A stretch of 16,159 nucleotides of DNA, from the NCBI GenBank assembly GCA_900758495.1, contig CAAERO010000024.1, positions 1 through 16,159 on the forward strand, read 5' to 3'. The notes beneath the pieces were generated by a model. It was not told the DNA's origin. It worked only from the letters and a program-made list of their open reading frames with translations, and did no database searches. Source of the DNA: Bacilli bacterium. GTDB taxonomy: Bacteria; Bacillota_I; Bacilli_A; RF39; UBA660. Positions 7,208 through 13,809 of this stretch are shown here, in pieces (position 1 is the first letter of the stretch; the number at the start of each line of letters is the position of its first letter). A program made the position numbers and the translations under genes.

Positions 7208-7915
7208 ATGAGTAAAATCGGTGTTATATTTGCAATGAAAGAAGAACTTGACGAAGTTTTAAAGCAAGTTGATATTAAAAATGAATTTAATGTTTTTGGA
7301 CTTGACTTTTATAGTGTTATTTTTAAAGATACAGAATGTATTTTAGTAGAGTGTGGAGTAGGCAAAGTTAATGCTGCTCGTACAACCCAAATAATGATAG
7401 ATGTTATGAAAGTTGATTATATAATAAATGTAGGAGTAGCAGGAGGAGTTTCTAATTCTTTAAATGTATGTGATATTGTAATTGGCGAAAAACTTGTGCA
7501 ACATGATTTTGATATAACAGCATTTGATCATGCTAAAGGATATATTCCTAATGTTGGTGTTTATTTAAATAGTGATGAATATCTTTTGCGAATAGCAGAA
7601 AAAGAAAAAGATTCTTTTAATGAAACAAACTTTCATAAAGGGGTAATTGCTAGTGGAGATATCTTCTGTACTAGTGAAAAGATGAGTAAGAAGATAAATG
7701 AGAAATTCAATGCTTTATGTGTTGATATGGAAGGAGCTAGTATTGGCCAAGTAGCATATTTAAGTGGAGTTCCCTTTCTAGTAGTTAGAAGTATATCCGA
7801 TATACCTAATAACAATAATAAAATAACTTATGAAGAGTTTTTAGAAGAAAGTTCTAAAATTGTCGCTAAGTTTTTGCTTGGTATGATAGAAAAAATAAGT
7901 TTAGATATAAAATAA
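7208..7915 (+). CDS. mtnN: 5'-methylthioadenosine/S-adenosylhomocysteine nucleosidase
   Basis: A 235-residue cytosolic enzyme, the normal length for the family. It cleaves adenine from methylthioadenosine, S-adenosylhomocysteine and 5'-deoxyadenosine, recycling the by-products of SAM-dependent enzymes. Family landmarks are IGVIFAMKEEL (Glu13 is the likely equivalent of E. coli catalytic Glu12), ECGVGKVNAA (48-57), NVGVAGG (74-80), ASGDIF (148-153), VDMEG (172-176, with ribose-binding Met174 and Glu175) and SISDIPN (195-201, with the general-acid Asp198). AGGTGA overlaps the previous gene's stop and lies about 4 nt before the ATG. The location behind two SAM-type paralogues suggests that it removes their product, MTA or SAH. 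Confidence 0.95.
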   Translation: MSKIGVIFAMKEELDEVLKQVDIKNEFNVFGLDFYSVIFKDTECILVECGVGKVNAARTTQIMIDVMKVDYIINVGVAGGVSNSLNVCDIVIGEKLVQHDFDITAFDHAKGYIPNVGVYLNSDEYLLRIAEKEKDSFNETNFHKGVIASGDIFCTSEKMSKKINEKFNALCVDMEGASIGQVAYLSGVPFLVVRSISDIPNNNNKITYEEFLEESSKIVAKFLLGMIEKISLDIK

Positions 7916-7939
7916 CAATATATTATAAGGAGAAAAAGT

Positions 7940-8251
7940 ATGATTGATTTAGAAGCTAAAGCTTATATGTTTATATTAGGGATGAAAGAAGAACAAGAAA
8001 AGGAATATACAGATTTTTCAGAAACATCACTAAAATCAGCTTATGTCTTTAAAAATAATGAAGATTTTAAAAAATACTTTGTTAATAATGGGGCAGTAGA
8101 TATTAGTGATGAAATATTAAACCTTTGTAAGTTAAAAACAACGAATAAAGGTAGTGTAATCGCAATGAAAAAATTGTGCGATAGTACTATTTGTAGGTAT
8201 ATTGAATCAAATAGAATAAGACAAGAAAAAGTAAAGGTATATAAAAAATAA
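7940..8251 (+). CDS. Small hypothetical protein, last gene of the mtnN run
   Basis: 103 residues, charged, without signal peptide or membrane segment; I do not recognise the family. AAGGAG (7927-7932) lies 7 nt before the ATG, and the gene follows mtnN by 24 nt without an intervening terminator, so it is probably co-transcribed. The sequence is mostly helix-like, with two cysteines in the second half (LNLCKL and KKLCD) and a third in TICRYIES. It ends EKVKVYKK. The C-terminal codons and the TAA are part of a long hairpin shared with the convergent gene, whose own C-terminus reads QKVKVKK. Confidence 0.7.
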   Translation: MIDLEAKAYMFILGMKEEQEKEYTDFSETSLKSAYVFKNNEDFKKYFVNNGAVDISDEILNLCKLKTTNKGSVIAMKKLCDSTICRYIESNRIRQEKVKVYKK

Positions 8252-8276
8252 TTTTATTTTTTAACCTTTACTTTTT
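8226..8276. terminator. Bidirectional terminator formed by both convergent 3' ends
   Basis: AAAAAGTAAAGGT (8226-8238) is perfectly complementary to ACCTTTACTTTTT (8264-8276), a 13-bp stem. Inside it TAAAAAATAA (8242-8251) pairs with TTATTTTTTA (8254-8263), with a 3-nt ATA bulge on one side. Both transcripts end in a T-rich arm. Both stop codons (8249-8251 plus, 8256-8254 minus) are inside the hairpin and only two bases separate the genes, so the terminator lies almost entirely within coding sequence. Confidence 0.8.
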
Positions 8277-8691
8277 GATTATTCTCAAAAGGTAAGTAAG
8301 ATAAATCGTTGTTATTTAGTGTAGCCAATTTTATTAGAGTTTTATCTTGCTCCTTAGAAAGACTTTGCCCATTAATAGAAGGATTCGGAACTTTAATAAT
8401 AGGAATATCAGAAGAAATATATGCTTCATAAGTAGCATATCCTAGAAAATCCACTAATATGTCTTTATAATTATAGATATCTTTTCTAAATTGATATAAC
8501 AAACTGTTTTTTTCTCTAATTATTTCAATTATATCAGTCATATAATTTTCTTCAATATAAGATTTAATACTATTTTGTGAAAATGCCTTGGAAGAAATAT
8601 CTGCAAAAGAAATAAATATTCCTTCTTTGTTAATAATACCTTGCTTGCCACTCGGTAAATCATCATACGAATAACAGTTTAAACTTGTCAA
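8254..8691 (-). CDS. Hypothetical protein, convergent to the mtnN run
   Basis: About 145 residues and unrecognised; no membrane segment is seen. The frame is open to a GTG at 8700, but that codon has no ribosome binding site in front of it. A TTG at 8691-8689 has AAGGTG 6 nt upstream (8702-8697), so I prefer the TTG. A possible -10 box (TATAGT, 8714-8709) would start the message near 8702, leaving almost no room before the GTG; its -35 is poor. The N-terminal part (CYSYDDLPSGKQGIINKEGIF) looks like a small beta-domain, followed by a helix-rich middle and a short C-terminal segment with KVPNPSINGQ. The last codons form one arm of the shared terminator hairpin. Confidence 0.6.
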   Translation of the reverse strand: MTSLNCYSYDDLPSGKQGIINKEGIFISFADISSKAFSQNSIKSYIEENYMTDIIEIIREKNSLLYQFRKDIYNYKDILVDFLGYATYEAYISSDIPIIKVPNPSINGQSLSKEQDKTLIKLATLNNNDLSYLPFENNQKVKVKK

Positions 8692-8737
8692 ATTAATCAC
8701 CTTAGTAAACTATATGTTCTAAATATTTAAAAGTTTC

Positions 8738-8766
8738 TTGCTATATCATATTTAATATGCTAAAAT
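8738..8766 (+). promoter_or_regulatory. Promoter of tRNA-Thr(GGT)
   Basis: TTGCTA (8738-8743), a 17-nt spacer and TAAAAT (8761-8766), with TGC before the -10 box (extended -10). The -10 box ends 10 nt before the tRNA. Confidence 0.75.
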
Positions 8767-8776
8767 CTATTTATTC

Positions 8777-8850
8777 GCTGGTATAGTTTAGTGGTAAAAC
8801 AGATCCTTGGTAAGGATCAGCGGTAAGTTCAATTCTTACTTCCAGCACCA
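8777..8850 (+). tRNA. tRNA-Thr, anticodon GGT
   Basis: A 74-nt cloverleaf with encoded CCA. Acceptor arms are GCTGGTA and TTCCAGC (six pairs and one T-T mismatch at the sixth position), D stem GTTT/AAAC, and anticodon stem GATCC/GGATC around TTGGTAA, giving anticodon GGT (8809-8811). The variable loop is short and the T arm is GTAAG-TTCAATT-CTTAC. The acceptor mismatch is unusual, but every other arm is intact. A terminator follows 48 nt downstream. Confidence 0.88.
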
Positions 8851-8898
8851 TATAAGAAAATATACTCGAACTTTTATAAGTATTGAGAATAAATAGAC

Positions 8899-8929
8899 AA
8901 TCAATTCTAAATTGGAATTGATTTTTTTT
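8899..8929 (+). terminator. Rho-independent terminator after tRNA-Thr
   Basis: AATCAATTC (8899-8907) pairs with GAATTGATT (8915-8923) to form a 9-bp stem with a 7-nt loop. An unbroken run of eight T spans 8922-8929, the first two being in the stem. Confidence 0.85.
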
Positions 8930-9141
8930 GCTTAGAAAAAAACTTTAAAAGCAAGAATTAATTAAATTGATAAATATTATCAAGTAAGAAGAACCACGAA
9001 GAAAGAAGTTAGGGTTTGTATGTGAGCTTTGTAGAGTTAAACCAATATTATTAATGGTGCTTTAAGTATAACAAATAAAATTAATCTTAATGATTTTTTT
9101 GCCTACCGATAAATTTTTACTCCGTCAAAGATTATTTGAAA
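8930..9141. other. Gene-free stretch of about 210 bp with a perfect small palindrome
   Basis: No frame with a convincing start and ribosome binding site is seen on either strand. The clearest structure is TTGATAA-ATA-TTATCAA at 8967-8983, a perfect inverted repeat with 7-bp arms and a 3-bp centre, which could be a protein-binding site. A 10-codon frame from GTG 9021 with GGG upstream is possible but too weak to call. I see no recognisable structured RNA. Nothing else here is supported. Confidence 0.4.
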
Positions 9142-9170
9142 TTGCTATTTTTATATTGCTGTGGTATAGT
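9142..9170 (+). promoter_or_regulatory. Promoter of the ESX-like CHAP cassette
   Basis: TTGCTA (9142-9147), a 17-nt spacer and TATAGT (9165-9170), with TGG before the -10 box. The start site would be near 9177, giving a leader of about 44 nt. It is the only good promoter ahead of the three genes from 9221 to 11459. Confidence 0.75.
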
Positions 9171-9220
9171 AAATTTATAAGTAAGATAAGATTGCAAAAT
9201 CACTTTATATAGGAGATAAA

Positions 9221-9967
9221 ATGAAAAGAGAAGAATATTTAAGCGAAGAAAAATATCAAAAGAATAAAAATAAAATAGTAATAAGTTCTTTATTAGTACT
9301 AATTATTGGCATAGTTTTAGGTGGAAGTATAATTGGAGTAGGATTAATTAAACAAAATAATATTAATAATAATTATTCTGATACTAATAAAAGTAAGTTA
9401 ACCGAAAAACTTGCTGAAGAAAAACAAAAACTTATTACTGATAAGGAGACATTAGAAGAAAAAATAAAACCAGTGGAAGATGAGATAGAATCTCTAGAAA
9501 GAACCACTTTTTCTGGTTTTGATGCAGCTTATTATGAACGTCAGGATAAAATTAAAGACTTAGAAAAAAGTATAAAAGAAGATAAAGAAGTGATAAAGAC
9601 AATTGATCAAGCATTATCTAGTACTTTTTCTTCTTGTGAATTGTCAATATCTGATAATTCCTATACTGAAAATTATTGCTCAATAAAAAAACAACTAAAT
9701 AATATAAATAATGATTTTAATAAAAAACATGATGTATTTAACTGTATTCCTTTCTATATGTTTGGTGGTTTTATAATTGTTGCTTCTTGTATGATTGCTG
9801 GTTCTATTTATGCATTTGCTAAGAGAAGAGAAATATTAGCCTTTGGTGTTCAACAGGTTATGCCTGTTGCTCAAGAGGGTATTGATAAGATGGCACCAAC
9901 AATGGGAAATGTTGCTAAAGAAATAACAAAAGGAATAAAAGATGGTTTAAAGGATGAAGAAAAATAG
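9221..9967 (+). CDS. Two-pass membrane protein with extracytoplasmic coiled coil
   Basis: A 248-residue protein with no recognised family. Membrane helices at about 19-43 and 176-200 enclose an outer segment. A Lys/Glu-rich coiled coil (about 56-130) is followed by a small region with two cysteines (Cys139 and Cys153) that could form a disulfide. Basic residues before helix 1 and KRRE after helix 2 place both ends inside the cell. The cytoplasmic tail (201-248) is amphipathic and charged. AGGAG (9211-9215) lies 5 nt before the ATG. It is the first gene of a cassette with a CHAP hydrolase 19 nt downstream. By position it could be a secretion accessory, anchor or self-protection protein for that hydrolase; this is inference, and nothing in the sequence decides it. 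Confidence 0.75.
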   Translation: MKREEYLSEEKYQKNKNKIVISSLLVLIIGIVLGGSIIGVGLIKQNNINNNYSDTNKSKLTEKLAEEKQKLITDKETLEEKIKPVEDEIESLERTTFSGFDAAYYERQDKIKDLEKSIKEDKEVIKTIDQALSSTFSSCELSISDNSYTENYCSIKKQLNNINNDFNKKHDVFNCIPFYMFGGFIIVASCMIAGSIYAFAKRREILAFGVQQVMPVAQEGIDKMAPTMGNVAKEITKGIKDGLKDEEK

Positions 9968-9986
9968 AAAGCGGAGATGAAAGTAA

Positions 9987-11156
9987 ATGGCAGAAGTTAG
10001 TGTGACAGGAATTAATGCATATAGTAATGAACTTAAAGGTATCGCTAATAAACTAAAAGATGCTTTAAGTCAGGTAGAAGCCGATATAAATGAATTGAGT
10101 GCTGCAGTTGCAACCTTGGAAAGTTATAATGGTCAAGATGCTTCGGCTGTTATGACAGAAACAATAAAAAATAATAATGGTTTACTAGGTAGTATAGGCA
10201 GTATTATTGGGTGGGCTAAAGATACGGTTCGTGTTTATAAGTATGTTTGGGATATCAATGTAAGTAATGGTGATATGACAAATTCTTTAGCTATTGTAAA
10301 GGATGCGGTTAGTAATGCTGAAACATTAGACTTATCTGGTGATGATTTGGCAAATTTTGCAATTATGTTAAATGACTTTATTTCTTTAATTGAAAAAGAA
10401 ATTCTTATTGATAGTCAATATGATCGAAAAAGTTTTAATGAATATAGCAGTCTTTCTGATTTGTTCTCTACTCTTAAAAAAAACGATACTACTGGTATTT
10501 GGCAAGAATATAAAGATACTTATAAATACTCTAAAGAACTTAAAAAGAAAGATTTATTATACAACAAATATCGTACCCAAGAAGGAGAGGATGACTATGT
10601 GGATTTCTTACTAGATGAGATGGGGAATCATCGTATATCGACTGATGATAGAAATACTAAATACGGAATATGGTATAACAATAAATATGGAGTAATGAGT
10701 AAAAATGATGCCTTTTGTGCGGCTGGAGTTTCCTATACTTTAGAACATACTGCTACAACAGGAATACTAAATCCTTATATAGGTGTTAGTGCAGGTGCAG
10801 CAGATGCAAAGGCGAAAGCTAAACAGGGAATAGGAACTTGGCATTATGCTAGTGATACTTCTTATCAACCTAAGCGTGGGGATATCTTCTATAAAGGTGG
10901 AGATCATACAGGTATTATTCTAGATAGTGATGAGAAATATATCTATACAATAGAAGCAAACACTGCATCGGATGAAGGCGTTAGTGGTTATGTCAATACG
11001 AGAATAAGGGAACGTAGTGGTAATGCTCCTTATATAACTGAGGGTGGTTATTATTCTCCTCCTGTTGAGTTTAGTAATGCAAATGATTCTAGTATTACGC
11101 TTGATACTGATTATATAAATAAAAAATTAGGAATTCAAAATGGTGGTAACGAATAA
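9987..11156 (+). CDS. CHAP-domain peptidoglycan hydrolase with WXG100-like N-terminus
   Basis: 389 residues. The first 100 residues form long helices with LESYNGQDASAV (44-55), where Tyr47-Asn48-Gly49 sits in the place of the W-x-G turn of WXG100/ESX secretion substrates. There is no signal peptide or membrane segment. A helical linker (about 100-220) leads to a C-terminal CHAP (NlpC/P60-like cysteine peptidase) domain. Its likely catalytic Cys244 is in NDAFCAAGV, His307 in GGDHTGIIL, and Glu323/Asn325 in YTIEANT. Such domains cut peptidoglycan cross-links or stem-peptide amide bonds. The combination suggests a wall hydrolase exported by a type VII-like system, but no secretion ATPase is in the window. 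The ATG at 9987 has GGAG 10 nt upstream. It is the middle gene of three in one transcription unit. Confidence 0.8.
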   Translation: MAEVSVTGINAYSNELKGIANKLKDALSQVEADINELSAAVATLESYNGQDASAVMTETIKNNNGLLGSIGSIIGWAKDTVRVYKYVWDINVSNGDMTNSLAIVKDAVSNAETLDLSGDDLANFAIMLNDFISLIEKEILIDSQYDRKSFNEYSSLSDLFSTLKKNDTTGIWQEYKDTYKYSKELKKKDLLYNKYRTQEGEDDYVDFLLDEMGNHRISTDDRNTKYGIWYNNKYGVMSKNDAFCAAGVSYTLEHTATTGILNPYIGVSAGAADAKAKAKQGIGTWHYASDTSYQPKRGDIFYKGGDHTGIILDSDEKYIYTIEANTASDEGVSGYVNTRIRERSGNAPYITEGGYYSPPVEFSNANDSSITLDTDYINKKLGIQNGGNE

Positions 11157-11177
11157 TAGAAAGGTTAGGTCTTAAAG

Positions 11178-11459
11178 ATGGTAACAGTAGATCAAATAGA
11201 AGAAGAAATTGAAAAGATAAAGAGTGCAACTGATAAACTAAGAGAAAGTGTTGCAAACTTTAATAGTGTGTATGCTTCTGTTCACGATGTTGTTGATGGC
11301 TTAAGAATTGTTGCTAATACTAATGGTGGACACCGAAAAGCAGACCAAATTGCTGCTCTAGCAGATTTTGGTATTAGTACTAAAAAAATGGATAAGATTG
11401 TTACATCAGCAGAAGAAGTTAATGTAACATATAACAAAAGAGAAGTAACTTTGAGCTAA
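11178..11459 (+). CDS. Small helical protein, possible ESX-type partner
   Basis: 93 residues, starting 21 nt after the CHAP gene with AGG 8 nt before the ATG. The N-terminal half is one long amphipathic helix (about 4-46), then a glycine turn (NTNGGH, 48-52) and a second helix, with no cysteine, signal peptide or membrane segment. Size and helix-turn-helix form resemble the small WXG100-like or TIGR04197-type proteins encoded beside type VII effectors, where they act as partners or targeting factors. There is no W-x-G motif, so the family is not certain. Being last in the cassette, it would be made together with the hydrolase. It could instead be an immunity or chaperone protein. Confidence 0.65.
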   Translation: MVTVDQIEEEIEKIKSATDKLRESVANFNSVYASVHDVVDGLRIVANTNGGHRKADQIAALADFGISTKKMDKIVTSAEEVNVTYNKREVTLS

Positions 11460-11494
11460 AAAATAAAAAAGTTGAAAAAATAAGTAAAAAAGAC

Positions 11495-11523
11495 TTGCAA
11501 AAGTCTAAAGATTATTATATATT
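11495..11523 (+). promoter_or_regulatory. Promoter of tRNA-Arg(TCT)
   Basis: TTGCAA (11495-11500), a 17-nt spacer and TATATT (11518-11523), ending 13 nt before the tRNA. The -35 box lies within a small inverted repeat, AGACTT-gcaa-AAGTCT (11491-11506). This repeat is followed by a T run only on the minus strand, so it is not a terminator for the plus-strand cassette upstream. Confidence 0.75.
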
Positions 11524-11536
11524 AGTAGTGTTGTAT

Positions 11537-11613
11537 GTCTCAGTAGCTCAGCTGGATAGAGCATCGCCCTTCTAAGGCGAGTGTCACGGGTTCGAATCCC
11601 TTCTGGGACACCA
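11537..11613 (+). tRNA. tRNA-Arg, anticodon TCT
   Basis: A 77-nt cloverleaf. Acceptor arms are GTCTCAG and CTGGGAC (one T-G wobble), D stem GCTC/GAGC, and anticodon stem TCGCC/GGCGA around CTTCTAA, giving anticodon TCT (11571-11573) for AGA, a major arginine codon in this AT-rich sequence. The T arm is ACGGG-TTCGAAT-CCCTT with one C-T mismatch, and CCA is encoded (11611-11613). Confidence 0.93.
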
Positions 11614-11623
11614 TTATTGATTT

Positions 11624-11655
11624 AAAAAGCACTTTTCTATTGAAAGTGTTTTTTT
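11624..11655. terminator. Terminator between tRNA-Arg(TCT) and ftsW, probably bidirectional
   Basis: CACTTT (11630-11635) pairs with AAAGTG (11643-11648). A G-T pair and flanking A5/T5 tracts extend this to about 12 bp. On the plus strand it ends in a run of seven T (11649-11655), and on the minus strand in five T. It can end the tRNA transcript and also ftsW messages from the other side. Confidence 0.8.
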
Positions 11656-11659
11656 GTGT

Positions 11660-11670
11660 CCGTGACACTC
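11660..11670. repeat. 11-bp inverted copy of part of tRNA-Arg(TCT)
   Basis: CCGTGACACTC at 11660-11670 is the exact reverse complement of GAGTGTCACGG at 11579-11589, which spans the 3' anticodon stem, variable loop and start of the T arm of the neighbouring tRNA. The bases 11656-11668 also form a small local palindrome (GTGTC-CGT-GACAC). The GC-rich match stands out in this AT-rich background. Its role is unknown. Confidence 0.55.
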
Positions 11671-11693
11671 TTAATAATTATTAAAAAGAAAAG

Positions 11694-12779
11694 CTATTTA
11701 TCTTTTGCAATACTTAGTAATATTCCGACAGATACCATACTAATTAGTAAACTACTGCCACCATAAGAAAGAAAAGGCAAAGTGACTCCAGTTATCGGAA
11801 TTAATCCGACAACCACTGCTAGGTTCATCGAAGCTTGAAATAACATTTGAAAAGCAATTCCAAAAGAAAGATACTTTGCAAATAAATTATTAGCATTAAG
11901 TGAAATTTTTAAGGAAAAGTAAAATAGAAGAAAAAATAGTAAACAAACAAAGATACAACCTACAACACCAAATTCTTCACAAATAATAGAAAAGATAAAA
12001 TCAGTCTGTGGTTCAGGTAAGTAGAAGTGCTTTTGTCTAGAGTTTAAAAATCCTTGTCCCAATAAACCACCAGGACCAATTGCATACATAGACTGAATCA
12101 TTTGAAAACCAGTTCCTAAGGGGTCTTTCCATGGATTAACAAAAGAAGTAATTCTATTCATTCTATAAGGAGCAATGATAATCAAAAAACAAGTACCAAT
12201 AATTCCAAGAGCAAATGCACCATAGAAAAACTTCATAGTAAGTCCTGCAATAAAAAGTAAAGCAATAACACTAATCATCAAAACGAGTCCTGTTCCTAAG
12301 TCTGGCTGTAACATAATAAGACCAAAAGCTAATAGTGCAACACCAAGAATAGGAAAGATACCTTTTCGCAAATCTTTTAAATATTTATCAGAATTATTTA
12401 AATATTTACTAGTAAAAATAATCAATCCTAGTTTTGCTGCTTCACTTGGTTGAATTCCAAAAGGACCGATTCCAAACCAACTTCTACTCCCATTTCTAAC
12501 ACTTCCAATAAAAGGAATTAATACTAAAATTAACAATAAAAAACAAATACCTAAAATGATATTTGCCTTTTTGTAATAGATTTTATAATCTATCTTTGAA
12601 ATAAAATTCATTAATATGATCCCTGCTACTGTAAATAATGCTTGTTGTTTCACATAGTGGAAACTATCATGAAACTTATATTCCGCCCAAATACTACTAG
12701 CAGAATAAATCATTATAAGTCCAAATATTAGTAAGAGTATTACGGTGATTAATAAAGGCAAATCAAACCGTTTTTTCAA
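11694..12779 (-). CDS. ftsW: FtsW/RodA-type peptidoglycan glycosyltransferase (SEDS family), probably FtsW
   Basis: A 361-residue polytopic membrane protein (about ten helices) that polymerises lipid II into glycan strands with a class B penicillin-binding protein. Hallmarks are SRSWFGIGPFGIQPSEAAKL (98-117), QPDLGTG (158-164), NPWKDPLGTGFQMIQSMYAI (215-234), LPEPQTDFIFSI (254-265, containing the likely catalytic Asp260) and LPFLSYGGSS near the C-terminus. FtsW and RodA are hard to tell apart by sequence alone. The position directly behind mraY, as in division/cell-wall clusters, favours FtsW. The start is TTG (12779-12777), with AGGAAGGAG (12799-12791) about 11 nt upstream. This site overlaps the mraY stop codon, so translation is probably coupled. 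murD, normally between the two, is absent. Confidence 0.88.
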   Translation of the reverse strand: MKKRFDLPLLITVILLLIFGLIMIYSASSIWAEYKFHDSFHYVKQQALFTVAGIILMNFISKIDYKIYYKKANIILGICFLLLILVLIPFIGSVRNGSRSWFGIGPFGIQPSEAAKLGLIIFTSKYLNNSDKYLKDLRKGIFPILGVALLAFGLIMLQPDLGTGLVLMISVIALLFIAGLTMKFFYGAFALGIIGTCFLIIIAPYRMNRITSFVNPWKDPLGTGFQMIQSMYAIGPGGLLGQGFLNSRQKHFYLPEPQTDFIFSIICEEFGVVGCIFVCLLFFLLFYFSLKISLNANNLFAKYLSFGIAFQMLFQASMNLAVVVGLIPITGVTLPFLSYGGSSLLISMVSVGILLSIAKDK

Positions 12780-12797
12780 AAGAAAATTCGCTCCTTC

Positions 12798-13778
12798 CTA
12801 AAGCCAAACTCCAAATAAAATACCTAACATAGCAAGAACAAGACCAAATGTACAGAATAGCTTAACTATATCCGTCTCACTCCAACCAAGTTTTTCAAAA
12901 TGATGATGAAGTGGTGTCATTAAAAATAACTTGTGATGAAATAATCTTAACCAAATAACTTGTAAAATAACTGATAATGTTTCAATTACAAATACTAAAG
13001 CTACAACTAGTAAAGTTAATTCTCGATGGGTTAAAATAGCAACTGCTCCCATCACTCCTCCTAAGGCCAGACTTCCAGTATCTCCCATAAATATCTTAGC
13101 AGGATGGGTATTGTAAACTAAAAATCCAATAAGTGAACCAACTAATACCAAACAAAATATACCAATATCTTCAAAACCAACCATAAATGAGATTAGAGCA
13201 AATGCTATAAATGCAATAGCTGATAAACTTCCTGCTAAACCATCAAGCCCATCTGTTAAATTAACAGCATTACTAGAACCAATTAAAATTAAAAGAATAA
13301 ATAGACCATAAAGCCATCTCATTTCAATATCAATATGAAGTGTTCCAACAACCCATGATGTTTGTCCACCATTTTTCATATATATATAAAAGAAAATAGT
13401 AGAAATAATAATTTGTCCAAATAGTTTTTGATAGGTCGTCAGTCCTTCATTATTATGTTTCCTCAAGGATAAAAAATCATCGAGGAAACCAATGACGGCA
13501 AATCCACAAAAAACCAATAAAACAATTGCTAAATTATCAGTGTAAGGAATCTTTCCTAAAAGTAATAAAGCTGTAATAATTAAAATGGTTGGCAGAATAA
13601 ATATTATTCCACCCATTGTTGGAGTACCAGCCTTTTTTCGGTGATTTTCTCCAACATAAACACTAATTGTTTGACCAACATGTAGTCTTTTTAAAATAGG
13701 TACTAAAATAAGCCCTAGAAAGACACTTGTTAAAAAGCCAATCATGACAGCAAAAACTGCCTTTGTCAATAATAACAC
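12798..13778 (-). CDS. mraY: Phospho-N-acetylmuramoyl-pentapeptide transferase
   Basis: Makes lipid I by transferring phospho-MurNAc-pentapeptide from UDP to undecaprenyl phosphate on the inner membrane face. 326 residues with about ten membrane helices, normal for the family. Signature motifs are KKAGTPTMGG (48-57), GFLDDFLSL (97-105, with the Asp pair 100/101), NAVNLTDGLDGLAG (170-183), FMGDTGSLALGG (230-241, Asp233) and the histidine cluster HHHFEKLGW (291-299). The start is a GTG (13778-13776) with GGGAG about 12 nt upstream; a later start at Met12 would trim the first helix and is less likely. It is the first gene of the mraY-ftsW pair, with a promoter just upstream. Confidence 0.95.
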   Translation of the reverse strand: MLLLTKAVFAVMIGFLTSVFLGLILVPILKRLHVGQTISVYVGENHRKKAGTPTMGGIIFILPTILIITALLLLGKIPYTDNLAIVLLVFCGFAVIGFLDDFLSLRKHNNEGLTTYQKLFGQIIISTIFFYIYMKNGGQTSWVVGTLHIDIEMRWLYGLFILLILIGSSNAVNLTDGLDGLAGSLSAIAFIAFALISFMVGFEDIGIFCLVLVGSLIGFLVYNTHPAKIFMGDTGSLALGGVMGAVAILTHRELTLLVVALVFVIETLSVILQVIWLRLFHHKLFLMTPLHHHFEKLGWSETDIVKLFCTFGLVLAMLGILFGVWL

Positions 13779-13809
13779 TTTTTTCTCACTCTCCCGTTTC
13801 TTCTTTTGT

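Noticed and set aside
7633..7815. 60-residue minus-strand frame inside mtnN
   Set aside because: It is fully antisense to well-conserved mtnN codons including the VDMEG and SISD motifs, has no ribosome binding site, and looks like a shadow frame.
10390..10614. 74-residue plus-strand frame inside the CHAP gene
   Set aside because: It overlaps the CHAP protein in another phase; its hydrophobic and Lys/Ile-rich composition is what shifted AT-rich coding sequence yields, and no ribosome binding site precedes it.
11491..11506. Hairpin AGACTT-gcaa-AAGTCT as terminator for the CHAP cassette
   Set aside because: On the plus strand it is not followed by a T tract; it has one only on the minus strand and it overlaps the -35 box of the tRNA promoter.
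4714..11613. tRNA genes as attachment sites of an integrated element
   Set aside because: No direct repeat of a tRNA 3' end and no integrase are seen; the only tRNA copy found is short and inverted.
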